Assembly: GCA_023955635.1 (NCBI GenBank)
Contig: JAMXHR010000010.1
Location: 372,001-436,000 of the forward strand
Source of the DNA: Methanosarcina sp. ERenArc_MAG2
GTDB taxonomy: Archaea > Halobacteriota > Methanosarcinia > Methanosarcinales > Methanosarcinaceae
Direction of reading: 5' to 3'
Length of the DNA: 64,000 nt
Notes under the pieces: generated by a model
Told to the model about the DNA's origin: nothing
The model's database searches: none
The model's input: only the letters and a program-made list of their open reading frames with translations
Part shown: in pieces, positions 19,416-29,881 of the stretch
Layout of the letters: each line of letters starts with the position of its first letter
Numbering within the stretch: position 1 is the first letter of the stretch
Program-made: the position numbers and the translations under genes

Positions 19416-20107
19416 TTAGTGTGTGGAATCTAACTTTTTGGCACGGATGTTCTCATCCCCATCTTCGGTATGCATGACCACGCGGTACGCAAGATCGGCG
19501 ACTTCCAGATTGAATTGTTGCATAGTAATCCCATGAGTTTCCATGAACTTTTTTATAGAGGGACTCATGTGCGGGATACCTATGCTGATCAAGCCAAATA
19601 AGACCGCTATTAAAAGTGGATTCGCATCAGATCTAAAGGTCCCATCTTCGATGCCGTTTTTTATTATCGAAAGTATTATCCTGTAGTTCTCACAGGAGAA
19701 CTCAATGATTTCTTTTGCATCGGGACTCATATCTTTGTCATTCGACAGGTCAAATCTTCCTGACCAGAAATGAACATGGGCTTTGGCATAGTCTGGGTAT
19801 TCCTGGCTAAACCTGGCGGTTGCCAGGTTTATTGCACCGACCTTGAGACCACTAGTCTGCGCGTTTTTTAATTCCTCCGTGGTTATAGCGCGGAAGATTT
19901 TGACTCCACGATTAACGACAGCAAAAAAAGCGACTCTTTATCTTTGAAGTAATAATACAACGCAGGCTTACTCAACTCAACTTCACTTGCAATCTCATCC
20001 ATTGAGACGTTATCGTAACCTCGTGAAAAGAAAAGTTTTTCAGCAGCATCAAAAATGTCCTCACGTCTCTGATCTTTTTCCCGCTGTCTTCGTTCTGCTA
20101 GTGCCAT
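19416..20107 (-). CDS. TetR/AcrR-family repressor (one apparent frameshift)
   Basis: The N-terminus reads [20 protein letters not shown], then [20 protein letters not shown], a standard TetR helix-turn-helix. The frame breaks at seven A on the plus strand (19923-19929). One more base gives [20 protein letters not shown], aligned with the neighbouring regulator's SLFFAII, and continues into [20 protein letters not shown]. The corrected length is about 230 aa. An inverted pair AGTAAAT/ATTTACT upstream (about 20143-20172) may be its operator. The gap 20173-20712 is AT-rich and shows no gene. Confidence 0.82.
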
Positions 20108-20712
20108 TTTTACATCACCTTGCTCACCTGAGATTAAAATACAGTAAATGTACTAATGGTAGATAATTTACTCAAGGACTATTTTTTACTATGAGTCAAA
20201 TGATGATAAATGTTTCGATTCTTAATTAATAGACTTAATTAACACATAGAGAATTAAACCTTAATTTCATCAAGAAACTATAAACTTACAGGCAAGAATA
20301 GCTATTGAAGTCTTGGAAACCTCAAAACAAGAATGAAATGGGGTTTGGAATCAGCTTGAAATGTATTAAGAAAAATAAAACATGTAAGATATTGAAAACT
20401 AAAGCCATAAATGAGAAAAATAAACAAAATCTAAAACAAAGATTTGATTTGACTTCTCTGATTCTGTTGTAAACTGAATTTCTATGCTTTATTTGCAGAT
20501 CTAAAAAAGAGTAACAAACATTGCTTTTGAGAGTTTTGTTGCAAAATAACTTGCTGGCTTGAGTTTTGCACCAGAATTAATTTTTTGGCTTAATTTACAT
20601 TTATAGATACAGAAACGAGGATTCTTTCATCCTTTCTCAACTTTCTTTTTACTTCTTGTTTAAATAGCGTTATTAAACTAATTATTGAGAACTGGCGCTG
20701 ATGCTTGTCTAT

Positions 20713-21026
20713 TTATTGCTGATATGTAAATCTTATAGTGAATTTTGTCCCATTGTCTCTTTTCAGTTCAAGTTCTCCTTCTAACTGATCTACGAGAGTA
20801 GTTGCTAATTGTATACCAAGACTGTCAGGATTTTCCAGATCAACAGTTTCAGGGATACCTATTCCATTATCTGAAACTTCCATAATAAAATTGGTGTCCT
20901 TTAAACCCTCATTATTGTTCCCTGCTCTATTATCTTTGCTTTCTCTGGATTCTTCTCTACAGAGTTTTATTTGAATTATCCCATCATCTCTGTCGGTAAA
21001 TGCGTATTTTAGAGAGTTTGAAACTA
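20713..21026 (-). pseudogene. Histidine kinase ATPase domain, truncated by a MITE
   Basis: The fragment keeps the N box (ALVSNSLKYAF), the G1 box (SDNGIGIPE) and the C-terminal GTKFTIRF strand of an HATPase_c domain, as in the many Methanosarcina sensor kinases. Everything upstream, including the phospho-acceptor helix and sensor domains, is missing: the coding sequence runs straight into MITE B at 21024. Beyond the MITE lies an unrelated methyltransferase, so the 5' part was lost by deletion or recombination. Confidence 0.85.
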
Positions 21027-21278
21027 GTGCATCGATTCCAAAGTATGTCATAAATGAATTTTTTGAAAACCGCGGAAAGCACAGAAGATACGGAAATAAG
21101 TAGTAAAAGCGTGGTTCTTCCGTGCTTTCTGTGTTTTCCGTGGTTGTATCCAGATCAAATCACTCTGTAACCAGCTCATTTTCCTTGTTACAAAATTCCA
21201 TGTTACTTAAAATAATATTTGCGTCATAAGCTGTAATTATTTGCTTATTATGTATTTATTTGAGAATCGATGCACTAG
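21024..21278. mobile_element. MITE family B, copy 1 (255 bp)
   Basis: The ends are CTAGTGCATCGATTC and complement. The internal sequence includes a long hairpin (CCGCGGAAAGCACAGAAG near one arm, CTTCCGTGCTTTCTGTG in the other). Nearly identical copies lie at 41111-41365 and 62417-62674. All three carry CTAG at both ends, so CTAG is either part of the ends or a fixed target. Confidence 0.9.
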
Positions 21279-21282
21279 TTCT

Positions 21283-21846
21283 TTATCTGGAACCAGGCTT
21301 CAAAAGCGCTGCCCTGCTGAGGGAGAGCTTAGGTTCAGAGACCTGTTCCAGACCCATGGATCGGGCAACTTCCAGGGTGCTGTCAAAGTCAGACTTTGAG
21401 ACATGGAATTTAGGCTCAACGATCAAAAATCTGCCATCAGGCTTGAGACGAGAAGCGACTTCGCTCAAAAAACTCATTTTATCCGGGACCTCATGGACCA
21501 TGTAGAATGCCAGGGCAAAATCCACCATCTCGGAGATGCCTAACTTTTCCTGTTGGGCTTTATGAAGTATGATACGAGAACTAAGCCCCTCACGCTCACT
21601 TTTACTCTTAACTATCTGAAGCATCTCCTCCTGAATATCCACTGAGATGACCTTTCCTTTTTCACCCACCAACTTTGCCATTGCCAGGGAAAAGAAACCA
21701 GGTCCGCAGCCCAGATCCATAACAACCTGACCTTCTTTGACATATTCGCCAACAATTTTGTAAGGATTTTGCAAAAGCCTGCGAACCCAGTTGTCAAGGG
21801 TCCAGGCTCTCTGATAGGAGCATACGTCCGTAGATTTGTTCGCCAT
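21283..21846 (-). CDS. Class I SAM-dependent methyltransferase (UbiE-like)
   Basis: The product is 187 aa with motif I VVMDLGCGPGFFSLAMA, ISVDIQEEMLQIV (acidic residue binding the ribose) and RLKPDGRFLIVEP. Its size fits single-domain small-molecule methyltransferases, often arsenite- or quinone-type, but nothing fixes the substrate. AGGAAGGG lies about 6 bases before the ATG. The stop is 5 bp from MITE B, and the gene may end slightly differently from its relatives because of the insertion. Confidence 0.87.
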   Translation of the reverse strand: MANKSTDVCSYQRAWTLDNWVRRLLQNPYKIVGEYVKEGQVVMDLGCGPGFFSLAMAKLVGEKGKVISVDIQEEMLQIVKSKSEREGLSSRIILHKAQQEKLGISEMVDFALAFYMVHEVPDKMSFLSEVASRLKPDGRFLIVEPKFHVSKSDFDSTLEVARSMGLEQVSEPKLSLSRAALLKPGSR

Positions 21847-22073
21847 TTTTTCCCTTCCTTTAATTTACGGTTTTTTTCTTTAGTATTTTTAAGGTTAAAC
21901 TGAAGAATAAAGAGAATTAAGCCTTTAGCTGCCTGAAATGTTGTTATTAACCATGGTATTTTATTGTAACTGAGTTTATATTAAAGTTTGTAAGTCCTAT
22001 GCTTATGAATCTCAGTTCCCTTTTCAATGACTTTATAAATTATATTCCTTGCAAATAGTAATATAAAGCCAGA

Positions 22074-22223
22074 TTATGCCTTACGGGTTCCTTCATTCCG
22101 GCATCTCTGATGAATAAAAATGCAGTTTTCAAGAATGGCTTTAACTTCCTGTTCGGTAATTCCTTTTTCAAATTCAATAGATAAACTACCTACTTGCGGT
22201 TCTTGAAACGGGCTCTTGCACAT
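22074..22223 (-). CDS. Small protein of 49 aa, uncertain
   Basis: Reads MCKSPFQEPQVGSLSIEFEK, then GITEQEVKAILENCIF. The segment GSLSIEFEKGITEQEVKAIL looks like a real short alpha/beta domain. Its 3' DNA is shared with 18764-18842, where the protein frame differs after the ILEN region, so one of the two has a frame change. Function unknown. Confidence 0.4.
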   Translation of the reverse strand: MCKSPFQEPQVGSLSIEFEKGITEQEVKAILENCIFIHQRCRNEGTRKA

Positions 22224-22459
22224 CAACCGGGCTCTGTATATTAGCTGACGCTTTCATAAATAGTCCTCCTTTTAGGAACTCTTTCTGAGCGCTTGCAGCG
22301 GGGCTTGGAGCAGTTAGTTATGTAAGAAAGGCGGAGTAATAAATTGCACATGTTTGTTCTTAGCTTTAGAGACTTTTTATTATTTTCTGGTCTTCAGACT
22401 TTCTCTCATATCATACAAAACAATAATATTTTAATTATATTGATATAATATAGTTGTGA

Positions 22460-22633
22460 ATGGGAAAAGGGAACCTCGCAATAGACAAATCAATGGCAAA
22501 AACGGTTGTTGACGGAAAAATAATAATTCCTTTACCAAAGGTTTTGGTTGAAAATCGATACTACCCTATGTTCTTTGTATATTCTCCTACTCTTTATGAT
22601 TTGTATCTCCGTAGGCTTTTACAGATCCTTTGA
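22460..22633 (+). CDS. Hypothetical 57-aa frame, weak
   Basis: ATG at 22460, reading MGKGNLAIDKSMAKTVVDGK, then IIIPLPKVLVENRYYPMFF. It has no clear ribosome site and overlaps the 3' end of the opposite gene by 15 bp. It may be a fragment of a larger lost gene or chance. Confidence 0.2.
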   Translation: MGKGNLAIDKSMAKTVVDGKIIIPLPKVLVENRYYPMFFVYSPTLYDLYLRRLLQIL

Positions 22634-23136
22634 ATTGTGAACATAAATGTATATTATAATAGCTTCCATTAAGAAAATTCCTGCAATAATCGTAAGAACA
22701 ATGTGAGATATCTGGAACGTATATAATCCGACAGTTGCTATTAAGATTTGTATAATTGTTAAAAAAGAATTAGTATATTAGTAAATTTCTGGTGTCGGAT
22801 CTTTAGTTCTTTTTCAATCGAATCTAGTCTATTTAGTTCATTTATGCCGAAATTATATTCATCTATGCCGAATCCGTCGGAGCCTGTCTCATAGAAGTCT
22901 ATTTGCCGTTTTATCCATTGTTCCGTAGGTTCTCCAGTCTGTGAATCTACAGGAATATCTAAACTTTTTAACATATATTTAGGAATGTAATGAGATAGAA
23001 CCGAAAAGTATTCATCCGGTTTTTCAATCGGAGCTACCTCAATAATATACCTGGATTTCGTATCTCTTACTTCCTCAGTTACTTCCCAAATGTAGCCTCG
23101 ATATTCTTTATCTCCGAATTTATCCATATAATCCAC
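22619..23136 (-). CDS. Unknown protein with soluble N-terminus and two C-terminal TM helices (one apparent frameshift)
   Basis: Starting at GTG 23136 (or ATG 23127) the protein is soluble and acidic for about 120 residues (DKFGDKEYRGYIWEV, SHYIPKYMLKSLDIPVD), then reaches a stop just after FTNILILF. Adding one base to the six-A run on the plus strand (22761-22766) continues the frame into LTIIQILIATVGLYTF and VLTIIAGIFLMEAIIIYIYV, two membrane helices, ending SKDL at 22619. The corrected length is about 172 aa. Function unknown. Confidence 0.6.
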
Positions 23137-23739
23137 TTTTAATTACTGAACTTAAGCTTTTTTCTGTGGTTAATGCAACTTGTGGATTGCAGAGAGATTT
23201 ACAGTTATCCTTCGCTACTTGAGCTTCTTAAAGAGAGACTACAAATTATTCCTGAAAAGCCATTTTGGAGTACGTTTTTAAATTTTCTAAAATCGTCAAA
23301 AATAGCATTCATCCTGATGTCGGTCAACTGTCATCAATCAAAAATCGAATATAATCAAAATTTACGTTTGCGTACCCCGCCGAAAGCAATAGATATTTTC
23401 GCACCATGCTCTCGAGATAACAATATTCCTACAGTTCTGGAAGGTTCCATCCGATAGTAAGCCGTCGGAATAAAATAAAAACGGTTCTTCGCTGTTTCGA
23501 GTGGGTAATTAATATCTGTTGTCTAAATATGGGAGTATCATACATAAAATTTAGAAACATTTGTTGTTGAAAATCACATTTAAGCTTGATGTTTCTCTGT
23601 TTGGCCCGGGTACATTCTAACCAAGCAATTATTTTCAACACATACAAAACAGCGAAAAGACATAAAAACTCAAAGTATACAACTGTGTCCGAGTTATTCC
23701 AGGGAAAAATATTTACAAAATGTTAACAAACACTGTGAC

Positions 23740-24369
23740 ATGAATTTCGGATTTTTAATTTTTCCAGGAATGGAAGAGCTGGATCTGGTCGGGCCGTGGG
23801 AAATAATCTCACTCTGGAGCAAATTTGCTCAGGGGCCTGAGAAATGCCTCATGGTTGCCGAGAATCCAGGACCTTTGATCTGTAATAAGGGAATGTCCGT
23901 AAATCCTCATGTTACCTTTAGGGATTGTCCTCCACTGGATTTTCTTCTGGTGCCGGGCGGCGAAGGCGCAAGCAGAGAGGTGGATAATCTGTCTTTGATT
24001 CAATTCGTTGCCGGACAAGCTAAAGGTTGTAAAGCTGTGTTTTCAGTCTGTACTGGCGCATTCATTCTTCATAGGGCTGGTTTGCTCTCAAATAAGCGAG
24101 CTACTACCCATTGGGCTTCACTGCAGAAGCTACGAGATTTAGGTGACGTGGAAGTTGTGGAAAATCGAATTGTACAGGATGGAAATATCTGGACCTCGGC
24201 AGGCATTTCCGCCGGTATCGATCTGGCACTTGCATTTATTGAATACATTACAGATGAAAAAACAGCGGGTAAAATTCAGCTCGGTGCCGAATACTACCCA
24301 TCCGGAAAGTCGTATGGCATGATGCACCAGCTTCCGCAGGCTCCTGAATATATGAGGAAAAGGGACTGA
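23740..24369 (+). CDS. DJ-1/PfpI superfamily protein (isonitrile hydratase-like)
   Basis: The product is 209 aa. The nucleophile elbow is VFSVCTGAFIL with its reactive cysteine, FLIFPGMEELDLVGPWE carries the conserved glutamate, and RATTHWASLQKL follows, as in isonitrile hydratase/ThiJ-like proteins and the N-domains of AraC-type regulators. No DNA-binding domain is attached. It may hydrate isonitriles or glyoxal-type electrophiles; the substrate is not determined by sequence. It converges on the nitroreductase gene. Between 23140 and 23739 I see only degenerate repeat sequence. Confidence 0.88.
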   Translation: MNFGFLIFPGMEELDLVGPWEIISLWSKFAQGPEKCLMVAENPGPLICNKGMSVNPHVTFRDCPPLDFLLVPGGEGASREVDNLSLIQFVAGQAKGCKAVFSVCTGAFILHRAGLLSNKRATTHWASLQKLRDLGDVEVVENRIVQDGNIWTSAGISAGIDLALAFIEYITDEKTAGKIQLGAEYYPSGKSYGMMHQLPQAPEYMRKRD

Positions 24370-24384
24370 AAGTCCCTCAAAACT

Positions 24385-25199
24385 TTACTGCCACATAACC
24401 TCAAGGGGCTTCCTGAGGGGGATTCCATATATTTTGTACTGTGGGTGGCCGAACATCATTGCGTAGGCACTTTTCCGTCCTGCTGGTAGGTCGAGTTCCT
24501 TTTGGAGAGGCTCATAAGAGGTTGCAGCCGCTGCAACAAAGCCTGCCCAGCAGGTGCCGATACCGAATGCCGGAGCAGCGACATCGAAATGGGTGAGGGC
24601 GATGATAGCATCGACAACTGCAACAGGGTTTCCTTCAGGAATATGGGCAAAGAGCAGGTGAGAAGCGCCACGGCAGATGACATCGTTTCCTTGCTCCCAC
24701 GCCGAAATAAGCATCGGTACGTATCCGCTCATCGGATGGGCGGTGTTCAGCAGATTCTCCATCCATTCGATAGTGAGCTCGGCAATTTTCCGGACTTTTT
24801 TGGATCCTGGACAACCAGCCAATGCACCGGCTGACCGTTGCCTCCAGATGCGGCGTAGCGGGCAATATCAAGGACTTCAAGGATTTTCTCTTTTGGCACA
24901 GGCTCTCTGGTAAAATGCCGCACAGACCTGCGTTTCTTGAGGTATAACTCCATGTCCTCTGGAGAGACAGTGCTTGCACCGGCCAGCAGGGGAACCTTCT
25001 CATCGGGGAGATTCAAGAGAAGAGCCTGAGATGGGCAGAAAGCCTCGCAGTGTCCGCAATAGAGACAACGTGCAACGTTTGCTTCCTGCGTTTGTGGGAG
25101 ATGAGCCTCATCAGCTGAATCGATAATGCCTGATGAGCATACCTTTGCACAAATGCTGCACCGTGTGCAAAGATCCTGATTAACAATAATGTGAGTCAT
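24385..25199 (-). CDS. Ferredoxin-domain nitroreductase (one apparent frameshift)
   Basis: The N-terminal 2x[4Fe-4S] domain shows CTRCSICAKVC and CLYCGHCEAFCP. The nitroreductase domain follows with KKRRSVRHF (FMN phosphate binding) and, in the other frame, TCWAGFVAAA and KSAYAMMFGHPQYKIYGIP. The frame breaks at six T on the plus strand (24796-24801). One added base gives VQDPKKVRKIAELTIEWM and a ~270-aa protein of normal length. Start 25199 (MTHIIVNQDLC) is preferred over the one three codons upstream. Such proteins use ferredoxin electrons to reduce nitro or quinone-like compounds. Confidence 0.88.
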
Positions 25200-25310
25200 A
25201 AGTATCAAAACCTGCTAATAGCAATATATAATCAGCCAATATTTATTTACTTTTCTTTATTTCTCTACATGTGAAGTTTCACTTACTCGGTCACTGCCTG
25301 CACAAGGAAA

Positions 25311-25380
25311 TCAAAGTTGCGCTGGCGCACCCCGCTGCAAGCAACGGGGTATGTTCGCGCCACCGCTCGAAATTCCGTTA
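25311..25380. repeat. GC-rich hairpin repeat, degenerate copy also near 23360-23430
   Basis: Holds GCGCACCCCGCTGCAAGCAA followed by CGGGGTATG, a short stem-loop, then GCGCCACCGCTCGA. The stretch at about 23360-23430 aligns with it but has lost the GC content. A further hairpin (CCCCGCAGCAAGCTAGCGGGG) lies at 25486-25507. They are probably ends of degraded insertion elements. Confidence 0.4.
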
Positions 25381-25529
25381 AAGGAAATAATAACCCTAAA
25401 CAGTTTAGTTTGAGCAGAAGTTAACAACCGAAAAATGGAATTGATAAATTATATAATCATCAACGGTTACCGGGGAAGTTTCCATCCCCGCAGCAAGCTA
25501 GCGGGGTATTCGACTGAAATAAAGGTTGC

Positions 25530-25735
25530 ATACTCTCTGTCTTTGCTAATTTCGTGGGAGTATATTTCTTTATACTCTTCAGCAATCATATTCAGCAATC
25601 TGGAAAATCTCTTCTCCTTAAGAAAAGTTTCGACCATTCCTTCGTTAACATTGAATCATTCCTTCTTTAATACCGAATGGCAGAGGCTCACCCTACTGTG
25701 TCATCTTTATGGAATCTCGAGCCGGAACGTTGACA
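25530..25735 (-). pseudogene. Remnant of a SAM-dependent methyltransferase gene
   Basis: The plus-strand sequence CGTGGGAGTATATTTCTTTA followed by TACTCTTCAGCAATC parallels CGTGGAAGTACATTTTTTTG and TACTCTTCAGCAGTC in the methyltransferase at 14313-15233, and the match continues through GACCATTCCTTC. It has internal duplications and stops. It is the third copy of this C-terminal region in the window. Confidence 0.65.
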
Positions 25736-25792
25736 GGGAAATCGAGGATCTGCAGGACAACAGCAGAGTACGGGACATTTGTTTATACATGC

Positions 25793-25911
25793 TAGGACTT
25801 ACGCACTTGAAGTACCAAATCAACTGCAGTAGGCTTACAACTTCCAGAAATTCAGATTCTAAATCTGATGGCTACTGTGCTTGATTTTGAATCTGAAGTG
25901 CGTAAGTCCTA
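25793..25911. mobile_element. MITE family D, copy 1 (119 bp)
   Basis: The ends are TAGGACTTACGCACTT and complement, flanked by CATGC on both sides (5-bp target duplication). A related copy lies at 53222-53339. The flanking non-coding stretch 25912-26679 shows no gene. Confidence 0.85.
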
Positions 25912-26679
25912 CATGCTTTAAAGAGAGAGGAAATGAAAACCTGATTTTTCATCCTTGTTACAAACTAATAATTATTAAAATATCCCAACTCAGACCCATT
26001 ATAGCAAATAGTTGTTTTCAATCAAGAAGAATAAACTGCAGACCTATCTGACCCGTACAAGGCAGCTGTTTTAAGTCGTTCTTGTTACGCTCGGCGTAGA
26101 GAGTGGCATTGCAAACAAAAATGGAGATGGAAGAAAAAACCAGTAAGTAAAAACTGTCGAAGAAGCCGTAAAAACAAACAAAAAACGAACAAATCAAATT
26201 CTATCTATAAAAATACTCTTTTTCGAATCTCTTTTGGTAGCGTGTCTAATATTCTATAAATTGGAAATCAAATTTATTTAGAATTTATATCATTTGGTTT
26301 AATGACTTTTTGAGATTTATTAGTTTACAGAACTTTGGTACACTGTCCTCTGGTCTTGATGAAGTCAAATATCTTAATCAATGATTTGAGATATTTCTAT
26401 AATATTGATACATTTTCCTTGGATATTTTGACTTTTGTTCATCATCCATATATTTACATGCTATTCTAATATTTTTGCAATGGAACCACCTATGCTCTCT
26501 AACAAGGTGTGAAAATTCTGCTGATAATACGAGCGAAGGAGCTTAAAATAGCCTTAAATTAGCTCGGAGTTATTGCAGGTTCTGTATAACGAATGTATAC
26601 AGGATATTGACTATGTATATCATCTCTACATACGGTGTGTATTCCCCGTGTTAATCCTAAAATTTTCTTGAGATTTTTA

Positions 26680-26790
26680 TCAGGTTGCCTTCTTTCGTTT
26701 CAATACAAACCCCACAACGGCCATAATCACAATCGCAACAACCCAAAATATAACAGTGACGGGGTTTATTGTTTTTTTAAGTAAACTCAT
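26680..26790 (-). CDS. Small single-TM protein, 36 aa
   Basis: Reads MSLLKKTINPVTVIFWVVAI, then VIMAVVGFVL, with a positively charged tail KRKKAT. One transmembrane helix flanked by lysines, N-terminus probably outside. GAGGGATG lies just before the start. It lies in a long intergenic region; 26791-27260 contains no other convincing gene. Function unknown. Confidence 0.55.
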   Translation of the reverse strand: MSLLKKTINPVTVIFWVVAIVIMAVVGFVLKRKKAT

Positions 26791-27260
26791 TTTTCATCCC
26801 TCAAGATAACAAACATTGTTTTACTCATTCTTCTCGAGATTCGGGATTTCCATAGAATAAGGAGCCCCACACAGAATCAACCAGGTAGGAAATAAGCATA
26901 ACGGTTTGGATATTAATTTAATTAAAAAATAAATAAACTTCTATATTCAAATTCTTAAGAAGGGAGAGTGAATATGGATGCTGAAGAAATTCGAGTGAGC
27001 TTCAAGCTTTCAGCCCAGGAAAAAGTATAATCTCCAGTTTTGATATTCAAGGAGATCTGTTTCTTCCCTTTCTGCTTTCATTAAAATCGGGAGGTTCCTG
27101 GAGTTATGCTACCTAAGAGACAAACACCATTGCAGTAAAGGATGTAATCACCTATTATAATGAAGAAAGCAAGACTGGCTATTGTTATATCTTAACTATT
27201 TTTACTATAATCTACTTCTAATTACGCCATTTTGAAATCTGCATTATTGATATCTGAGCT

Positions 27261-28328
27261 TCATACTCTTTGTAAATAAAATGCTATTGGGAACCCTATC
27301 AACGTTGGGATCCAGAAGGAAAACATCCTGTAACCGAGTATGACAACAACAGCAATTGAGTCAGGTACCCCAAGGCCTGTGTAAAGAGCAGCCATCGTAC
27401 TCTCCACAACACCTACCCCTCCGGGTAGGAAAAAGGCCATTTTTCCAAAGAGAAGAGGAAGTCCGTACCCTACAAGCAGGATTTCTGGTCCTACAGGATA
27501 GCCTGCAGCTATGAAAAAGAAATAAAGAGTTAACATATCAAAGCCCGTATTAATCACAGCCCCCAAAAGAGGGCGTTGCAATCCTTTTTTGCCAAGCATC
27601 TCAAGGGCTGCAAAAATTCGACTTACTGAGTTTTCGGTTGAAGCAGGCGTGTAGGTTTTATGCCGGACCCGGGAAAAGTAAGTTGTTATCCTGATAAGTA
27701 TGAGTGTGAAGCCTGCCCTGTTTTTTATCCCCCAGTTAATTGCTACAAGGCCAATGCCAAGTAAAGCGAGGATCAGGAGAAAAGTGAAGAACTGTACAGA
27801 AGAAAGTTTGTGGGTTAACAGTAGATGCAGCATTCCAACTATAGCCAGTATCATTAAGATTGCATTGTTGAAAATAGTGGGCAAAGTGCCTGCAAGCCCT
27901 GAACCCTCGGCGCTGACGCCGTATTTCCGTACCCATCGATAAGTCGCTGCAGCATTCCCGAAGGTGCCTCCTGCCAGCATGCCTATGCTTGAAGCTGCTA
28001 GTGTAATTAGAGCTCCTTTTAATACTGAGATAGTCTGGTTTACTATCCTTACGATTGAATTTATAAGATAACCGGCTCCCATGTAACTGATAATCTGGGC
28101 AAGGGCAGCGAACAGCACAGCCCATAAAGCCATTGTTTTAATGACATGGAGAGACGCTTCAACCGAAGCAAGCTGGGGAATAATAAGATGGACAGCCAGC
28201 CCCACCAGGATAAGAGTTGAGAGATAGCGACCTGCCTTTAAGACCAGGGGTGGAGGATAAAGCAGGCTTTTATGGTCATTAGATTCATTTTTTAGATATT
28301 TAGTGCCCCCATTCTTGCTAATAACCAT
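27261..28328 (-). CDS. Flippase-like integral membrane protein (UPF0104/LPG synthase TM family)
   Basis: The product is 355 aa with about eight hydrophobic segments. The family signature FFLPGGVGVVESTMAALYTG lies near the C-terminus, with GTFGNAAATYRWVRKYG in the middle, as in the PF03706 family. The archaeal glycosyltransferase AglD C-terminus and bacterial lysylphosphatidylglycerol flippases share this fold. It probably moves a lipid or lipid-linked intermediate across the membrane. The start at 28328 includes a polar leader of about 25 residues; no ribosome site clearly decides it. Confidence 0.83.
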   Translation of the reverse strand: MVISKNGGTKYLKNESNDHKSLLYPPPLVLKAGRYLSTLILVGLAVHLIIPQLASVEASLHVIKTMALWAVLFAALAQIISYMGAGYLINSIVRIVNQTISVLKGALITLAASSIGMLAGGTFGNAAATYRWVRKYGVSAEGSGLAGTLPTIFNNAILMILAIVGMLHLLLTHKLSSVQFFTFLLILALLGIGLVAINWGIKNRAGFTLILIRITTYFSRVRHKTYTPASTENSVSRIFAALEMLGKKGLQRPLLGAVINTGFDMLTLYFFFIAAGYPVGPEILLVGYGLPLLFGKMAFFLPGGVGVVESTMAALYTGLGVPDSIAVVVILGYRMFSFWIPTLIGFPIAFYLQRV

Positions 28329-28493
28329 TAAAAACCCTCTGATCCTGAACGTCTCATTTCACCCGTGTTTTCTGGCAGCCACTTCTCTAACATTATAAGT
28401 TGTATTGTTTCCTGAATAAGATCAATGTAATCGAATAATTTAGTTAAGTAAAACATCACAGCCTTTAATTATTATTAAGGATAATCCTTTTCT

Positions 28494-28766
28494 ATGACAG
28501 AGATTGTATATTTCTTTTTTCCTATTATTTATGCTGTTCTTAATGCAGCTTCTTTTGCCCTGTATGGAATAGACAAATTCAAGGCAAGAAGCGAAAAGTG
28601 GAGAATTTCAGAGCAGATCTTGCTAATCGCTTCTCTCTTCGGGCCGATAGGTGCACTGCTTGGCATGCAGCATTTCAGGCATAAGACCCAGAAACCCCTG
28701 TTCAAATTCCTGGTACCTACATTAGTAGGAGTTCACATATTTTTAGTGATATGGGCCTGTCCCTAA
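28494..28766 (+). CDS. DUF1294 membrane protein
   Basis: The product is 90 aa with three hydrophobic segments. The central motif FALYGIDKFKARSEKWRISE, followed by LFGPIGALLGMQHFRHKTQK, is the DUF1294 signature. Function unknown. It is divergent from the flippase-like gene with a 165-bp shared upstream region. Confidence 0.88.
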   Translation: MTEIVYFFFPIIYAVLNAASFALYGIDKFKARSEKWRISEQILLIASLFGPIGALLGMQHFRHKTQKPLFKFLVPTLVGVHIFLVIWACP

Positions 28767-28865
28767 GCCTAAATTCTTATATATTACATAAAAAAGAACA
28801 TTTTTTGGCGTTTTGCACCTTAACCGAATCCACATGAATATTATTTATATTTTTTGTAAAATGTT

Positions 28866-29064
28866 GACTCAGTACCAAAATCCAGTGATGAACGTAAAAT
28901 TAAAAATCACTAGATTTTGTAATTGGTTACAATCCTTGTGATTTTACTTCTAGGTTGAAGCCTTTAGATATCGAATGTTAATTTTGATTGGAGGCTGAAT
29001 TCTTCTTACGAATTCAGATTTTCAATCAAGAAATGCAAAAATCACTAGATTTTGGACCAGAGTC
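28866..29064. mobile_element. MITE family E, copy 1 (199 bp)
   Basis: The ends are GACTCAGTACCAAAATCCAG and a matching inverted end closing in AGAGTC; the inner parts ATCACTAGATTTTG repeat in both arms. A copy of the same length lies in inverted orientation at 61844-62042. The rest of 28767-29335 shows no gene. Confidence 0.8.
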
Positions 29065-29335
29065 TGCAGAATCTAGGTATTATTAATGGACCGCCTGGAA
29101 AAAACATAGATAGAAAAAATACAGAGCCTGCTCTTTACATAAATTGTTTCCATTCTTGCAAAAGCAGTAATTACCGGTTACATACTCTTACGTAGTCGAA
29201 AAACTTAAAAATATTTCAGAGATACTGAGACAGTCTTCCCATCCCTACATTTTTATGAGCCTTGGGGAAGCTGGGATTTCTTCCCCTTAACTCAATCAAA
29301 AAATAGTTTATTTAATTACTTTCCTTAACTCGTTT

Positions 29336-29881
29336 TCACTTTGTAACGAAGACCATTGCAGCTACAACAGTGGTCCATTTTCCGTCCTTATCGCCTTTTG
29401 CGGTCTGGCAAATATGGAAAGTATCGAAGATATGCCCGCTTGCCTTATACACCTGCTCTCTTTCATGCCAGGCCATCTCAGCATCAAACTCTATGCCCAG
29501 AGTTGTTGCGAGCATGGTTGCTGCCAGGTCTTCAGCGTATTCTCCTGCAATTATTTCTTCTTCTCCAAAAGAATGGTGTTCAGAAATATAGCCGTAATTC
29601 TCTTCATTTACAGGGACAGCAGTTCCTATTGCTGAAGCCATCAAACGGTGTGGCTCGTTGGTATCATTCCTTGCGAGGACACAATGGACAATGGCACCGG
29701 GTCTCAGCTCCAGAAGACCTTCTTCTTTAGGTACCAGTTTGCAATTGGGGGGCAGAATGCTTGAAACGCTTACAAGGTTATACTTCTCTATTCTTGCAGC
29801 CCTCAGTGCAAGTTCAAAGGATGCTAATCTGTCCTTATGGACCCCGGTACCTTTTGTCAAAAATGCTTTTCTTGGGATCAT
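29336..29881 (-). CDS. pdaD: Pyruvoyl-dependent arginine decarboxylase
   Basis: Makes agmatine from arginine, the first step of archaeal polyamine synthesis. The proenzyme self-cleaves at a serine to give a pyruvoyl group; the site is in NLVSVSSILPPNC. GEEEIIAGEYAEDLAATMLA and EREQVYKASGHIF match the family core. At 181 aa it is slightly longer than the Methanocaldococcus enzyme. It is monocistronic; the 250-bp region toward the next gene shows nothing else. Confidence 0.95.
   Translation of the reverse strand: MIPRKAFLTKGTGVHKDRLASFELALRAARIEKYNLVSVSSILPPNCKLVPKEEGLLELRPGAIVHCVLARNDTNEPHRLMASAIGTAVPVNEENYGYISEHHSFGEEEIIAGEYAEDLAATMLATTLGIEFDAEMAWHEREQVYKASGHIFDTFHICQTAKGDKDGKWTTVVAAMVFVTK

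Noticed and set aside
23429-23647. Minus-strand 72-aa frame near 23.5 kb
   Set aside because: No start context, no recognisable domain, and it lies in a degraded repeat area.
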